DNA of 64,000 nucleotides from Hemerocallis citrina (GCA_017893485.1 JACEHZ010000365.1:248001-312000); one strand, 5' to 3'; shown: positions 12,120 to 23,409, counted from the first letter of the stretch. Notes: a model not told the origin generated them from the sequence alone. Numbers and translations are program-made.

Positions 12120-13215
12120 GTAATAAGTTTTACTCACAAAGGAAAATTTGCAAGCAGATTCCTATGCCATTATGTTTTCTCCGTGTGAGGTCTAGTCTAG
12201 AGCTTTAAATTCAGACTCCATTGTTGATCATGAGATACACGTATGCCTAGCAAGTGTAATCAAGTCCACTTACAGCTTTGGTCTTATCCGTATATGAGAT
12301 CTAGTTTGCACCACTATATCCTTATCGCACTGAAGGATATCCTCCATAGTGTAAACCATGGGTTAATGTGCCTTTGAGATATTTAATTACTAGTTCTAAG
12401 GCATCCAATGCTAATTATTTGGCTTGCTAGTGTACCGACAATGTCTTGCTACAATGTAGGAGACATCTGGTTTAGTGTGATTAGCGATATAACTCAAGAA
12501 ACAAATTACCGAGAGTATTACACACCTTTGCCTTTGTTTCTCTCCAATTGATTACTTACATCGTAACGGTTGCTACTTGCTAACAGGTTTGCAATAAAAA
12601 TAGTAAAACATTTTGAAAATTTTCAATGCTATGAGATTGGGAAACACCAATTTTCAATGCTATGAGATTGGGAAACACCAAATCCGTCATAAGATCTTAT
12701 AATTTTGAGTCCCAAAATCAGGTAAGCAATACCAAAATCCTTCCTAGTAAACAAAAAAAAATTGTTTAATTTATAACAGCAATGATAGTACCAAAAATAA
12801 GAATGTCATCAGCATAAAGGTACATACTAACACCATACATAATCATATGATTTGCTATAAACACATTTATGATTTATCAGCATTTATTAATCACAACACT
12901 ATTAAACAAAACAACATCATCAAACTTTTCATGCCACAGGTTCGTTTCAAGTCAAAAAAAAACTATTACTTCCAAAGTACCATTATTACCAAAAAAAACT
13001 CCCAAGTACAAGCAGCCATAATAGAATCAATTTCACGATTAACGGCCTGTTTCCAAGACAAGACGCCTTAAAAGACATAGCAACATCAAAAGAGTTGCGA
13101 TCTTCTTCAATCAAATATGTAAAAAAAAAACATCTCCTAGGTTGGGTTCATTTGTAGGTCTCTTACTCCTAAGTTTAAGTTGGTGTGTCATGATGTCATC
13201 AACATTCATAGAAGG
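12120..13215 (-). pseudogene. copia pol fragment (reverse transcriptase to RNase H), minus-strand copy
   Basis: The minus strand encodes Ty1/copia pol pieces in order: WKQAVNREIDSIMAA (about 13060-13015), the reverse transcriptase active-site motif YADDILIFG (about 12818-12792), GVSQSHSIEK, YLKGTL (near 12380) and a GLHYGGYPS block leading into the RNase H region. Frameshifts and stops occur throughout, including a perfect 31-bp tandem duplication at 12620-12681. The fragment is the inverted partner of the copy at 13260-15110: segments such as the one reading TAGCAAATCATATGAT are shared in opposite orientation. No LTRs were found. Confidence 0.82.
12620..12681. repeat. 31-bp perfect tandem duplication
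   Basis: Two identical, adjacent 31-bp units (12620-12650 and 12651-12681) inside the minus-strand copia fragment. Because 31 is not a multiple of three, the duplication shifts the frame. Confidence 0.9.
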
Positions 13216-13259
13216 TGATGCTTCTATGTAGGACCACGTGTTCTAGGTCTTCTAATTTT

Positions 13260-15110
13260 AGAAGCATCACCTTGGAATGATGCTGATGACACACAACTTG
13301 AACTTAGGAGTAAGAACCTAGAAAAGAACCCAACCTAGGAGATGGATTATTTACATATTTGATTGAAGAAGATCCTAAATTTTTTTATGCTGCTATGTTA
13401 TCGAGTAACTCATTATTTTGTAAAGAAACTATTAAGTGAAATTGATTCTATTATGGCTAAGAGGGAGTTAGCAGACTTATCCAGTGGTTGAAAACCTACT
13501 GGTTGCTGTGAAAGACCCTGCCTAGCTTAGCGGCAAGGTCTTTCACATGGTATTAAAGCACCCCGGGTTCGATTCTCGTTGGGTACACTTTATTTTAATT
13601 ATTTATTTTGGAATGAAATGAAGTTGTATATCGGTGTGCACATCTAGGTCTCGGCCTACTATTTGTTGGGCATTTGTCTCCTTTATTGTTGTGGTAAGAT
13701 ATAAGTGCAATTCCCTCAACCCTTCTTACAACTTAGAAGTTTTAGCTTACTAGCAGTGTTATTCACATATAGAAGTAGAACATGGATCTGGAATATGAGG
13801 GCTAATGGAACCATACAGATGTTTAAAGCTAGGCTTGTAGCCAAAGGCTTTAAACAAAGAGTAGTAGACTTTTTGACACTTATGCACATGTAACTAGAAT
13901 ATCTACAATTAGAGTTATACTGAGTATCACTACTATTCATAAATAAGAGGTACACCAAATGGATGTCAACGCTGCTTTTCTGAATGGTGAATTAGATGAA
14001 GAGATTTACATGGAATAACATGAAAGTTTTGTTATGCACAATCATGAGAATTAAGTTTGCAAACATATTAAATCTTTATATGGTTTGAAACAAGCACCTA
14101 TTCATAAAAAAATCTGATAATGTTGTTTTGTCTAATAGTGATTGATGATGCTCATAAATGTGTTTATAGCAAATCATATGATAATAAATATGTTATTATG
14201 CATCTTTTATGTGGATAACATTCTAATTAAGTACCAATATTAATGTTATATAAATGCTACAAAATTATTCTTACGAAACAAATTTGGTATGAAAGATTTC
14301 GGAGTTGTTGATGTCATTTTGGGACTCAAAATTATAAGATCTCATGATGGGATTGGTGAAAAAGTTCTCAAAAGGTATAACAATTTTGATTGTAAAGCTA
14401 TTTGCACTCCTTATGAAGCAAGTATTTGACTAGAGAAAAGGCATAAGTGTGCCACGGCTCAAATTCTCTCATATAATTGGCTGCTTGAATTATTTTGCTA
14501 ATAGTACTAGACATATACGCTAGCAATGTGAATAATTCATATTGGGATGTCATAGAACGGATAATGAAATATCTCAAAGGCACATTTCCCGGTTTACATC
14601 ATGGAGGATATCCTTCAGCAACACAGGGATATAGTGATGCAACTGGATCTCGGATACCAATGAGACCAAAGCTACAAGTGGACTTGCGTTTACTCTTACT
14701 CGAGCTACTAGGCAGACCTGTATCTCTTGGTCAACAATGGATGCAGAGTTTACAGCTTTAGACCTCACAAAGGAAGAAGCAGAACGGCTTAGAAATCTTC
14801 TTGCAGAAATTCCTTTTAAGGTAAAATCCGGGTACTGCTATTCCTATACACTGATAATCAAGCTGCAACAGCAAGAGCCAAGTCAAAGACTTAAAACGGG
14901 ACATATACATATGAGGCAAAACAAGGTGAGGTAGTTACAAAAACAAGAAATAATTGCAATAGAATTCGTCAAATCTGAAAAATAATACGGCAGATCCTCT
15001 GACTAAAGGTCTTTCAAGAAGAAAAGTGTTGGAGACGTCAAGGGGAATGAGGTTGAAGCCTATCCACCAAATCTTCTCCATGGACATCTAACCTACTGAC
15101 TAGAAGCAGT
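13260..15110 (+). pseudogene. copia pol fragment (reverse transcriptase to RNase H), plus-strand copy
   Basis: Copia pol motifs occur in order on the plus strand: TYLIEEDPK (near 13350), a segment ending KPTGC (13505), RLVAKGFKQ (near 13840), MDVNAAFLNGELDEEIYME (13961-14017) and SLYGLKQAP (near 14080). Further on are NKFGMKDFG (near 14280), YLKGTFPGLHHGGYPS (near 14570), MDAEFTALD (14737), YTDNQAAT (near 14850) and ADPLTKGLS (near 14995). Where the active site should be, the sequence reads LLCGDNILI instead of the usual LYVDDILI. Stops and frameshifts are frequent. A roughly 275-bp SINE-like insert splits it after KPTGC. Confidence 0.88.
13506..13783 (+). mobile_element. SINE-like insert with RNA polymerase III boxes
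   Basis: The insert interrupts copia pol between KPTGC and the WIWNMR segment, where the family continues without a gap. It carries an A box TAGCTTAGCGG (13523-13533) and a B box GGTTCGATTC (13566-13575), 32 bp apart, as in tRNA-derived SINEs. Exact ends and target-site duplication could not be fixed. Confidence 0.55.
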
Positions 15111-15383
15111 GAAGCACCATGAAGAAGTTCAATGTGTAAAAACAAAAATCAACGGTGACTTGAAGCATTGCACAAAAGAGTTGATTAAAATTCTCAAAAC
15201 CCTATTTCTATGGCGGTGAAAAGCATATCTACAACGCTAGAAGTTGGATATAACTCTTAACGACTCTATAGACACCACGACAGAATATTAGTTACATAAT
15301 ATATCTTTGAGGGACTGACTATTTAGGTGTGGAAGTTAGGCCGCTTTCTATGAGATGCAAGGCTAATATCCAGAGTGCTCAAT

Positions 15384-15940
15384 AAATCCCAAGATCAGCA
15401 GAATGCGAGGAAAAGCCTGCATTGTGTGTATGATTAACTAATTAACTATGAAGCTCTAGTTGCCAAGCATACATCACTAAATTAAAGGTTTAACTCAGAA
15501 AGACCAAGTTTTGAGAACTCAGTGTCGGTATCGGTATCGGAAATTTGCAAAATGATATAGTGGGTTTGCTTGTTTCGTTCAGTTTCTTTCCGAGTTTCGG
15601 TTTAACTTATATTTTATATGTATGTTTGTTTAAATATCAATAAATCCCAAGATCAGCACATGGCCGAATGTGCACTCCCGCGTACATCGTGTATGACTAA
15701 CTTATTACAGTAAAGTTTCAAGGTGAAGAAATACGTTCAACTATGAAGCTCTAGTTGCTAAGCATACATCACTAAGTTAAAGATTTAAGTCAGAAAGACC
15801 AAGGCTTGAGAACTCAGTTTCGATATTGGGATCAGAAATTTTCAAAATGATACGGTGGGTTTCGCCTGTTTCGTTCAGTTTCTTTCCGAGTTTCAGTTTC
15901 TCTTATATTTTATACATATGTTGTTTAAATACGTATGTTT
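15384..15940. repeat. degenerate tandem duplication (units of about 260-300 bp)
   Basis: Two diverged copies start at the shared AAATCCCAAGATCAGCA (15384 and 15642). They also share the AGCTCTAGTTG, CATACATCACTAA and GTTTCGTTCAGTTTCTTTCCG segments in the same order. The second copy has an extra segment near 15690. This may be copia 3' sequence downstream of pol; not coding. Confidence 0.75.
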
Positions 15941-16104
15941 GTTTAAATATTAAAAATAATGTCAAAATTTGAAAGTATGCATATTAAGTTAAGTAAATTT
16001 GGACCCCATATAGCTAATTTTTATTAAGAGAACCCAAGCTTTTTAGCACATCTGGGGTCAAAATGTTAATTAAAAACATTAAATTTATATGATTTAATTT
16101 GATC

Positions 16105-16125
16105 TAAGTAAGACTCTGGTGTATA
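16105..16125. repeat. target-site duplication of the RTE LINE (left copy)
   Basis: The 20-bp core AAGTAAGACTCTGGTGTATA, with one further matching T in front, occurs here and at 21010-21030. It flanks the RTE LINE exactly. Confidence 0.92.
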
Positions 16126-16203
16126 CAACAACAACAACAACAACAAAGCCTTTTTTCCCAACTAGTTGTGATCGGCTACATGAATCCTGATTTTCTATTC
16201 TGC

Positions 16204-16659
16204 TCAGTTTAGCACAATATCTGTTGTAAGGTCACAAGCTATCATATCTTTTCTCACCGTTTCCACCCAAGTTAGTTTATGTCTTCCTCTACCCCTAACT
16301 CTACTCTCAATACTTATCAAATCACTCTTTCCGGAGGGGGCACTACTAGGTCTACGTGTGACATGTCCAAACCACCAGAGACGATTCTTTCTTAACTTAT
16401 CTTGGATTGGAGCTACCTTTAGCATGTCTCGTATATACTCGTTTCTAATTCTATCTTTCCTTTTTTTTTTTTTGATCATAAGCGGTGGGTTATCCTTCCT
16501 TGTTTTACCACACATCCATCTTAGCATTCTCATCTTCGCTACACTCAATTTTGGACATGTTTCTTTATTCCCCAACACTGCTATATACATCATTGCTGGT
16601 CTAACAGCCGTCCTATAAAAATTTTCTTTCAACTTCAAAGGTATACATTTGTCACACAA
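16204..16659 (-). pseudogene. RTE LINE polyprotein, C-terminal part
   Basis: An open frame encodes the RTE C-terminal region: YRTAVRPAMMY, MRMLRWMCGKTRKD, then RIRNEYIRDML and RLWWFGHVTRRP, and finally RGRGRHKLTWVETVRKDM. These are hallmarks of plant RTE elements, downstream of the reverse transcriptase core. The frame carries a poly-lysine expansion from a run of A on the minus strand near 16460. The catalytic core of the reverse transcriptase is not present in this truncated copy. Confidence 0.88.
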
Positions 16660-16959
16660 AATACCACTGGCACTTCTCCACTTAAGTCACCCTGCTTGGA
16701 TCTTATGTATAACATCTTCACAAATCTCCCCATCTCTTTGTATAATCGAGCCTAAATATCGGAAACGGTCTATCCTAGGTATCTATTGACCATCAAGCTT
16801 CACTATTTCCTCAATTGTGTTCTGAATATCACTAAAATTACACTCCATATACTCTGTTTTAGTTCTGCTTAACCTAAAACATATGGTCTCGACTGACCCT
16901 CGAGTCCTCCATATTTAAGTTGCCCACAATCTTTTCATTTAATAACTTCTCAAAGTAAT

Positions 16960-17378
16960 TTCGTCATCTTTTATTAATTTTCTCATCTTTTACTAAGACT
17001 CTTGAATCCTCGCTCTTAAAATACCTCACTGCATCCAGATCTTTTATTTTTCTATCCCTTTCTTTAGCAAGCTTATAAATATTATTTTCTCCTTTTTTTG
17101 TTCCTAATTTTGTGTATAAATCATCATAAGCTTTTTCTTTTGCATCTCTTACTGCTTTCTTAACTTCTTTTCTAACAGTCTTATATCTCTCCAAATCCTC
17201 CTCATTTCTACTCTTTTGCCATATTTTGAAGGTTGATTTTTTTTCTCTCGCAATATTTTGAACTTCTTCTTGCCACCACCATGTTTCTTTATAGCAACCC
17301 TCTACGCTTAGGTTCTACAGGTACCTCCTTTGAAAATTTTCTTGTGTACGTAGCCATTTTAGTCCACATCATATCTAT
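16960..17378 (-). pseudogene. RTE LINE polyprotein, linker upstream of reverse transcriptase
   Basis: The minus strand encodes the conserved RTE linker: RKEVKKAVRDAKEKAYDDLY, then IYKLAKERDRKIKDLDAV and SRVLVKDEKI. This segment lies between endonuclease and reverse transcriptase in intact elements. The solo LTR interrupts the coding region at 17379, and the preceding part resumes at 20817. Confidence 0.85.
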
Positions 17379-17951
17379 TGTAATACCCTGATTTTTCAAT
17401 TAATGAAAAATTATTTATTTTGCACGTAGTGTGCACGTGCAATATTTTGTTTGGATTATTTTATTATGATGTGTATAAATATTTAAATATATTTTCTCAA
17501 ATTATTTTGTACAAAAGCTTTTCTTTAAATAAATAAAAAGCCTTATTTTAATTTAATGAAAAGGCTTTTTTCTTAAAAGCCCAAATGTATTTTTATTTTA
17601 TTTATTTTAATAACTATTTTGGCCCAAAAATAAAGCCCATGAATGAATCTATTTTTTTAATTAAACTTGTCATGTAGAAGACTAATTTATCATTATTTTA
17701 TTTTTGTACAAAATTAAAATGTACAAATTTGGCCTAATTGCATGCACGTTCACTACACGTACACGTGCAAAGCACACTCTTGAATGGTGGCCGGCATGCA
17801 TTCTTTTTGGAGGGAGTTTTGAAATTGATCATGGTGTTCATGGAGGTAGTTTTGTGGATGTGGGTAGTTTTTATAACTCCTACTCTAATCTTGGCCCTCC
17901 ATCTTTCAACCAACTAATCAATCTTGGCCCTCCATTTCACTTGTTTTCTAG

Positions 17952-17959
17952 TATAAATA
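17952..17959 (+). promoter_or_regulatory. LTR TATA box
   Basis: TATAAATA followed by a C-run, about 570 bp into the LTR. The paralogous LTR at 49901 has TATAACTA in the same context near 50468, so the box is conserved in place but weaker there. Confidence 0.55.
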
Positions 17960-19070
17960 CCCCCCCTCTCATGGCTATTTTCATATGCAAATTATGTCTT
18001 TCCAAACTATAGTCTTATTTTAATATTAGTGTGAGTTATAAAAGAGTGAGAGTTGTGTGCATTTTGTTTGGAGAGGAGGCCGGCATCATTCCAAGGAGAG
18101 GAGCATTCGGTAGGGGTGATTGTGGAGCTTGTGCGCGCTTCGTCTAGGAGGAGGTGCTTTCATTCGCAAGGACCTTGTTGCTTTGTGTGTTTATTTTCTC
18201 TCCATTCAAGGTGGGTAAACCTTTCATATTTCTAAAGTAGAGATCCATGCTAGATTTAACTATCAAAATTATGCATGAAAAATACTAATAAGAACCCACT
18301 TTAATTGAGAAGTTAGTTTACGAATTGACTGAAATGTGGTGTTTGATTTGTAAGTGATTAAATTGTGTGTAGAACTCTCCATGCTTAGTAGAATAAATGA
18401 ATGATAGTGGTTAAATTTTCTTAAGAATGATGCTAGTATTGATGTTGAAATTACGAATGAGAATGCTAGTTTAATTGAAAATTGAGAATATGAAATTAAT
18501 TAAGAAAGAGCACGCTTTTTGAAAGAGTAACTTTATTTGAGTTGTGAGCTTGTTAATGGATAAGTGGATATATAATTTGTGATGTACATGATTAGACTAG
18601 GAGTATTGTTGATTTAAAAGAAATACTTTTATTACCATCACTAATTGTATGTGAAAGTTAGTACTTGTATTAGTGCTAATTTATGTTTGAAAAAGATATT
18701 TTTGGGTTATTATGGGTTGGATAAATTCAAAAAAAAAGTGCATAGATATGTATGTTGAATAAGAGATTTAATAACAGTAAATTAATTGTGAATGAAAAGT
18801 TTAGAAGATCTATTGTTATTCAATGTCGAAAATGAAAAATTAGTAGTTTAATGAATAATTCATGGATTATGTGAAAAAAAATATATTTTATTAGTGCAAA
18901 AAAAAATATTTTAATCTTACTGATATGAAGGTCATGTAAGGGGAAGCTAATCTGGAATTTTTCAGTAACTTTCACAAAAGCAATATGAAACCAAGGTTAA
19001 TTGAACATCGAGTATTTCTAACAACAGTGGCAAAATGGTTCAAAAAGTTTTTAATATGTATTGTGACAAC

Positions 19071-19300
19071 TTGAGCTTGTAGCTCAGGCGGTCACTGTGT
19101 GCGGTTGGGTTCTCTGGGTCGATCGGTTCGAATCCCTGTATCCGCAAACATTTTTCCACATTTTTTTGTAAGCATATAAACTTTCGACCCGAAGTAATAA
19201 ATGCAATTTTTCCCCCTTTTATAACGCTAGCACAGATTGGCCTAGCGGCGGGTGCTCTTGGCCTTGTTTCCGTTGTGCCTGGGTTCGATTCCTACCCTCG
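19071..19300 (+). other. two tRNA-like segments with A and B boxes, in tandem
   Basis: Segment 1 has an A-box-like TAGCTCAGGCGG (19080-19091) and a B box GGTTCGAATCC (19125-19135). Segment 2 has TGGCCTAGCGG (19238-19248) and GGTTCGATTCC (19282-19292). Both resemble tRNA-derived SINE heads. Neither folds into a convincing full tRNA, so they are not called tRNA genes. Confidence 0.5.
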
Positions 19301-20013
19301 GTATATATATAAAAAATATTTTTTTGAGGTTTCTAGATGTTCAAAAATTGTGAAAAAAATATGGTTATTCTCATAAAAATGTAAGGAATTTTATAAGAGT
19401 GATTTGGGCATTATTTGAATGAAATACACTATGGTTTGTGAACAAAAGACATAATTAGAACTATGGTTCTAGATTATGTATTTGTGAAAAAGTATAGCTT
19501 ATAAGAATAAATAATAATGATGTATTAGAAGGTGATTTTGGCAAAAGAAACTTGGTTGTGTGACTTGATGCAATTTATTTCTCATTTGTGGAACCAAATG
19601 AAGTATGCACATTTGTTAATAAGCGAAATTTGATTCGTTGTGATAATTGATTAAGTGCATGAAATTCATGTACAATTATGGACTTGTGAACAAATTGGGA
19701 ATCATGAAATGAAAAGAGAATATACATGTGAGTATGAGAACTCAACATGGAGAATTTATGAGTTGAAGATTGTGAAATGAAAATTGAAATGGAGTAGTTA
19801 AGTCTCCCCCGGCATTGAGAAATGAAATGAAATTAGACCAAGGTTGGTCATGTTGAAATGAATGAATAAGTCCGGTTAGTGGAGAGGCTAACTCTAGAGA
19901 TTTAATTTTTGTTCATGATTTTTGATAAAACTAAGGACTAGTACATAGTGGAGACGTGATGAAAGTATAAGAAAAACATGAGTATGGGGGCCATCAGATA
20001 GCGGTGTGAGAGC

Positions 20014-20235
20014 GATCCACAGGCTGCCTGCTTGATGCGTCAAGACATGGCGTGGGCGCTACTCCAGAATTATCGTCCCGGTGGCGACGCTCGTGGGATG
20101 TTCGAGTGACTATGGGTGGTGCCATTGTTCCATGGCGGAGGCTGAATTGTCCAGAGGTTGCCTGCTCGATGCGTCGTGTCAGTGCGTGGGATTCCCCTCC
20201 AGACTGCCTGGACATGGGCTCATAGATCATAGGAC
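20014..20235. repeat. two-copy repeat inside the solo LTR
   Basis: The segment around GATGCGT recurs at 20034 and 20168 (134-bp offset), each followed by GTGGG or GTGGGA and CTCCAGA. The paralogous LTR at 49901 has the same arrangement near 52121 and 52250 (129-bp offset), so the duplication predates the spread of the family. Confidence 0.7.
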
Positions 20236-20811
20236 ATCTAAGACACTACCGTAGTTACAGTAGTAGAATAAGTCATAACGAGGGATTGAACCCTACAAAG
20301 ATGAAGAACGATTAAGGGCTTGCCCTCGGACCTATGTAGTATGGGATGCATAGAATCCGAACAAGTGCGCATTAGTGTCATGTAACATAAATAAATACAT
20401 TAAGGATTAAGCGCACAATCACAACACGACATTAATAGGGTAGTCCCTTTAGGTTGAAATGTGACAAGTTTGTGTTTGCTAAATATGGAAAGTTGAGTTA
20501 TACTATTTCCGGCATAGAGAGGATGGCCGTGTATAATGTTCGTCGGATGAATAAACTGACGTACCCACAATTTTATATACAGGTAAATGACATGTTAAAG
20601 AGGAATGGATGCTGAAAGATTGTACCATGTTGTTGTACATTTATTTAATTGTTGTATTTTACTTCCGCTGTGCAAAAGAAAAGTGTAATATTGATGTAAA
20701 CTCTGATGTATGATGAAAAATTTTAATTTCCCGGTAAAATTGTACTAAAGAAAGTGAAAAGATCCTGTAGAACATCTCGAATTCAGAGTATTTGGGATTC
20801 GGGGCGTTACA

Positions 20812-21009
20812 TCTATCTCCCCTTCCCAATTCCATGGTGCTCTTTTAAGAACTTTATCTTTAAAAACTTCTCGTTTCTCTCCGCTCAAGTTCAACCACCT
20901 AATTCTTGGGTTCCTAGTCTCCTTTCTTGCACACATGTGTTTTCCAATCTTAACATCCAATACCATTTATCTATATTGTGAACACTTTCCCGGTATAACT
21001 TTACAATCA
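20812..21009 (-). pseudogene. RTE LINE polyprotein, part cut off by the solo LTR
   Basis: The minus strand here encodes RNPRIRWLNLSGEKREVFKDK and EGEIDVTPRI, the segment that precedes 17378 in intact RTE elements. The five bases 20812-20816 repeat 17374-17378 and are the target duplication of the solo LTR. Confidence 0.8.
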
Positions 21010-21030
21010 TAAGTAAGACTCTGGTGTATA
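21010..21030. repeat. target-site duplication of the RTE LINE (right copy)
   Basis: Identical over 21 bp to 16105-16125. Confidence 0.92.
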
Positions 21031-21867
21031 ACATGTTTAAATAGAGCACTTAAATATTAAATACACTCTAATAGGCCTGTTGGGCTAAATCAAGTTGGTT
21101 TAAGGCTTTGTAATACCCTAACTAAAGTCCAATATCATTTAGGTATGTTATTGAATCCGGGTTTAAACCTCCGAACCTTTCACTTACAAGTTTGTAGGGT
21201 ATTTTAATTAACCTAATCTCGATCCGATTGACCCGACCGAAAATCTATTATAACTTCGAAACCCTCATTTCTAAAGGTGGCGACAATAAGAAAAAATAAA
21301 GAACATGGAAGCAGCAGCAAACAAGAAGTTAGTTTCTAGTCTCTGTCTTCCCATATCTTCCTTCTCAGGCCTGGCCCTGGCCTGATGCAACCGATGCAAC
21401 TGCATCAGGCCCCCAAATCACCCAAAAAAAAGGGGCCCCCATTTTCGGAAAATATATATATATTAGCTTCAGGCCCCTAAAATCCATGACTTCTCATGTA
21501 TACTTATTTATTTTTTTTCTAATACATGGATCGTTTTTTTTTGGGTATACGTGGGGCCCCTTTTTGAGAGTTTGCTTCAGGCCCCTAAAATCCTAGGGCT
21601 GCCATGTTCCTTCTATCAACTTTTTTCTTTTGTTTAAGCTATTTTTGGAGAAAAAGAAAGATTCCATTCAGATCTATACAAAAAAGGAGTGATACAACTG
21701 CATTTTGTATTTTTTTAGGGGTTTTAACAAGTTTCGGCCAAAAACCGATTTTTCTGGCCCTGTTTAGGTTCGGTACCTTTTGAAACCGATCTGAAACGAC
21801 CGAAACATATCGGTTTCGGCCGAAACCTAAACCCTTGAAAAGATGTCTTTTATTTATGCACATGTAT

Positions 21868-22170
21868 TATGCCCAAGTTATTAATTTATTTATTTTACTT
21901 GTTTATTTCTTATCCAAAGTTGTTTCATCTAGGGATTGTTGGAATTTTACAGTGAAACAAATTCAAAAATAAATGATTATTTATCCTTTTTAGGTTTGTC
22001 TTTATGCCTATGTGTTATGCCCAAGTTATTTATTTATTTTACTTGTTTGCTTCTTATCCAAATTCGTTTCATATGGAGGATTGTGGAATCTAGAGTGACA
22101 CAATTTATAAAATAAATGATTATTTGTAATGTCCTTTTTAGATTTTTGTCTTTTGTGCACATGACAAACT
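21868..22170. repeat. tandem duplication, 148-bp offset
   Basis: The segment GCCCAAGTTATT occurs at 21871 and 22019, and both are followed by TTATTTTACTTGTTT, CTTATCCAAA and AAATAAATGATTATTT in the same order with moderate divergence. It lies in CFAP20 intron 2 and is not coding. Confidence 0.75.
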
Positions 22171-22377
22171 ATTCTTCACTTTATGCTTTGTATTTTTAGT
22201 CTCATATCTTTTTGAACAAGAGAAGTATGAACCTTATATACTATCTTTCTTCCTATATGGCTAACAAATTAAAGTAACTCCCTATGCACGTTTAGGCTAA
22301 GGCAAACCGGAAGGAAATTTGAGGCCAGCTCTGGAAATCCTTTAACTGGGTTTGTGTGCACGTTCTCCACCGCGGGA

Positions 22378-22393
22378 GGGGGGGGGGGGGGGG
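22378..22393. repeat. G16 run
   Basis: Sixteen consecutive G on the plus strand. It is worth checking against reads because homopolymers of this length are error-prone. Confidence 0.9.
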
Positions 22394-23320
22394 TGTGCAA
22401 ATCCCTGAAATGGCGTCATATGTGTGCAAGGCCTCCTTTTGCCATTTTGTATTTTGTGAAATTAAATTCAACATTTTTTGTAAAATTTTCAATTACACTT
22501 TTGGCTTTTTAAATTTGAATTTCAAACATTTAACACTGCACATAAAAGGATTATGCCATGTGAGAGTTTCTGCAAAAATAAATTATGTAACTGAAATCAC
22601 AAAGTGAGGCTAATTCCACAGATTAGTTCTTTTGTAACCGAAGTAATTAAATGCTAAATTAATCCCCAACAACTACTTTTGCAACAACTATTTTTAGCTT
22701 CTATAAAAGCCTGTAATTTGAAGAGAAAGAGAAATACAATTATGAGATTATATTCTCAAAGCTACGCATAATCATTTAGTTTTTTGGGCAAGGTTCAGTC
22801 CTCCCTCATCATCTCGAGGGCTGATAGCACAACTTGAAATTCCGAAAAGGAGGTTTTGTTTGATCTTGAGGGTAGACCACCGAGGTTACCCAATTCTCTT
22901 AAACACCCGTGTTTTACAATCTGGATCGTTTGTTGCAAAACGCTTTACAATAGTGATCTGGATTGGCCAAATGAGCAAACCAAAATAATAATAAAAACCC
23001 CTAGATAGGATTGTAATCCGTGTGAAAATAACTAACTTCAACTAATTATAAGGAAAAACTAAGGAATAAACAGATGTGAAACCCTTTCAAATCATGAAAA
23101 TGCAAAATAGAAGTGATCCCGGCTAAACAAAAATCACATTTAAAGAAAATTTATCTTCCATGAAAAGCAACAAAAAAGAAACAAAAAAATGCCCTAACGT
23201 GCTTTACGCTCTAAGCAGTTATGTTGATTCCACCACGAATCACCAACGTATCACAAGTAAACTTAACTAACAAAACAAAAATCCGACATCCAACAAAAGA
23301 GACAAAAACAATTACAATAC

Positions 23321-23352
23321 CTTCTTTATCCCATATTTGCAACGGCTTGCTC
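23321..23352 (-). pseudogene. CFAP20: CFAP20 exon 2
   Basis: A 32-nt exon between an acceptor TTTTTACAG (ending at 23353) and a donor GTATTG (from 23320). With the last two bases of exon 1 it encodes GSKPLQIWDKE, an almost invariant family motif. It leaves one base (G), which joins TT of exon 3 to give Val. Confidence 0.88.
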
Positions 23353-23409
23353 CTGTAAAAAAAGAAGAAACGAAAGCTAAGAAAATCGAAATTTCACATA
23401 CACACATAC

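Larger units (their letters stand above)
17379..20811 (+). mobile_element. solo LTR, 3.4 kb, TGTAATACCC...GGGGCGTTACA family
   Basis: It starts TGTAATACCC and ends GGGGCGTTACA. It is flanked by a perfect 5-bp duplication TCTAT (17374-17378 and 20812-20816). It carries no coding region, primer site or polypurine tract, so it is a solo LTR left by recombination. Length and termini resemble the large LTRs of Tekay/Del-type chromoviruses (inference from memory of the group). A TATA box (TATAAATA, 17952-17959), ACGT-core palindromes near the start, two tRNA-like segments and a two-copy internal repeat are present. It is paralogous to 49901-52912 over its two ends and the block reading GGATGGCCGTGTATAAT. 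Confidence 0.92.
16126..21009 (-). mobile_element. RTE-type LINE, 5'-truncated, split by a solo LTR
   Basis: A minus-strand LINE whose 3' end, at 16126, is a short CAACAA-type tail on the plus strand, typical of plant RTE elements. It is followed by a block reading AGCCTTTTTTCCCAAC and CGGCTACATGAATCC. Recognisable reverse-transcriptase-polyprotein pieces lie at 16204-16659, 16960-17378 and 20817-21000. A 21-bp perfect target-site duplication (16105-16125 and 21010-21030) encloses the whole unit. The solo LTR at 17379-20811 entered later. Without it the LINE is about 1.45 kb, so it was truncated at its 5' side on insertion. Confidence 0.92.
9821..23320 (-). other. CFAP20 intron 2 (13.5 kb, mostly transposons)
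   Basis: The intron runs from the donor GTATTG at 23320 to the acceptor ending at 9821, and exons on both sides join in phase. It contains a Mutator-like element, two inverted copia fragments, a SINE-like insert, and an RTE LINE split by a solo LTR. The stretches 9821-10234, 11189-12119 and 21031-23320 have no recognisable gene. The last contains a 148-bp duplication and a G16 run. Confidence 0.8.

Noticed and set aside
19071..19145. Functional tRNA gene
   Set aside because: A and B boxes are present but a complete cloverleaf with matched acceptor stem could not be drawn.
22702..22709. TATAAAAG as a promoter
   Set aside because: It is in an intron with no downstream gene in that orientation.
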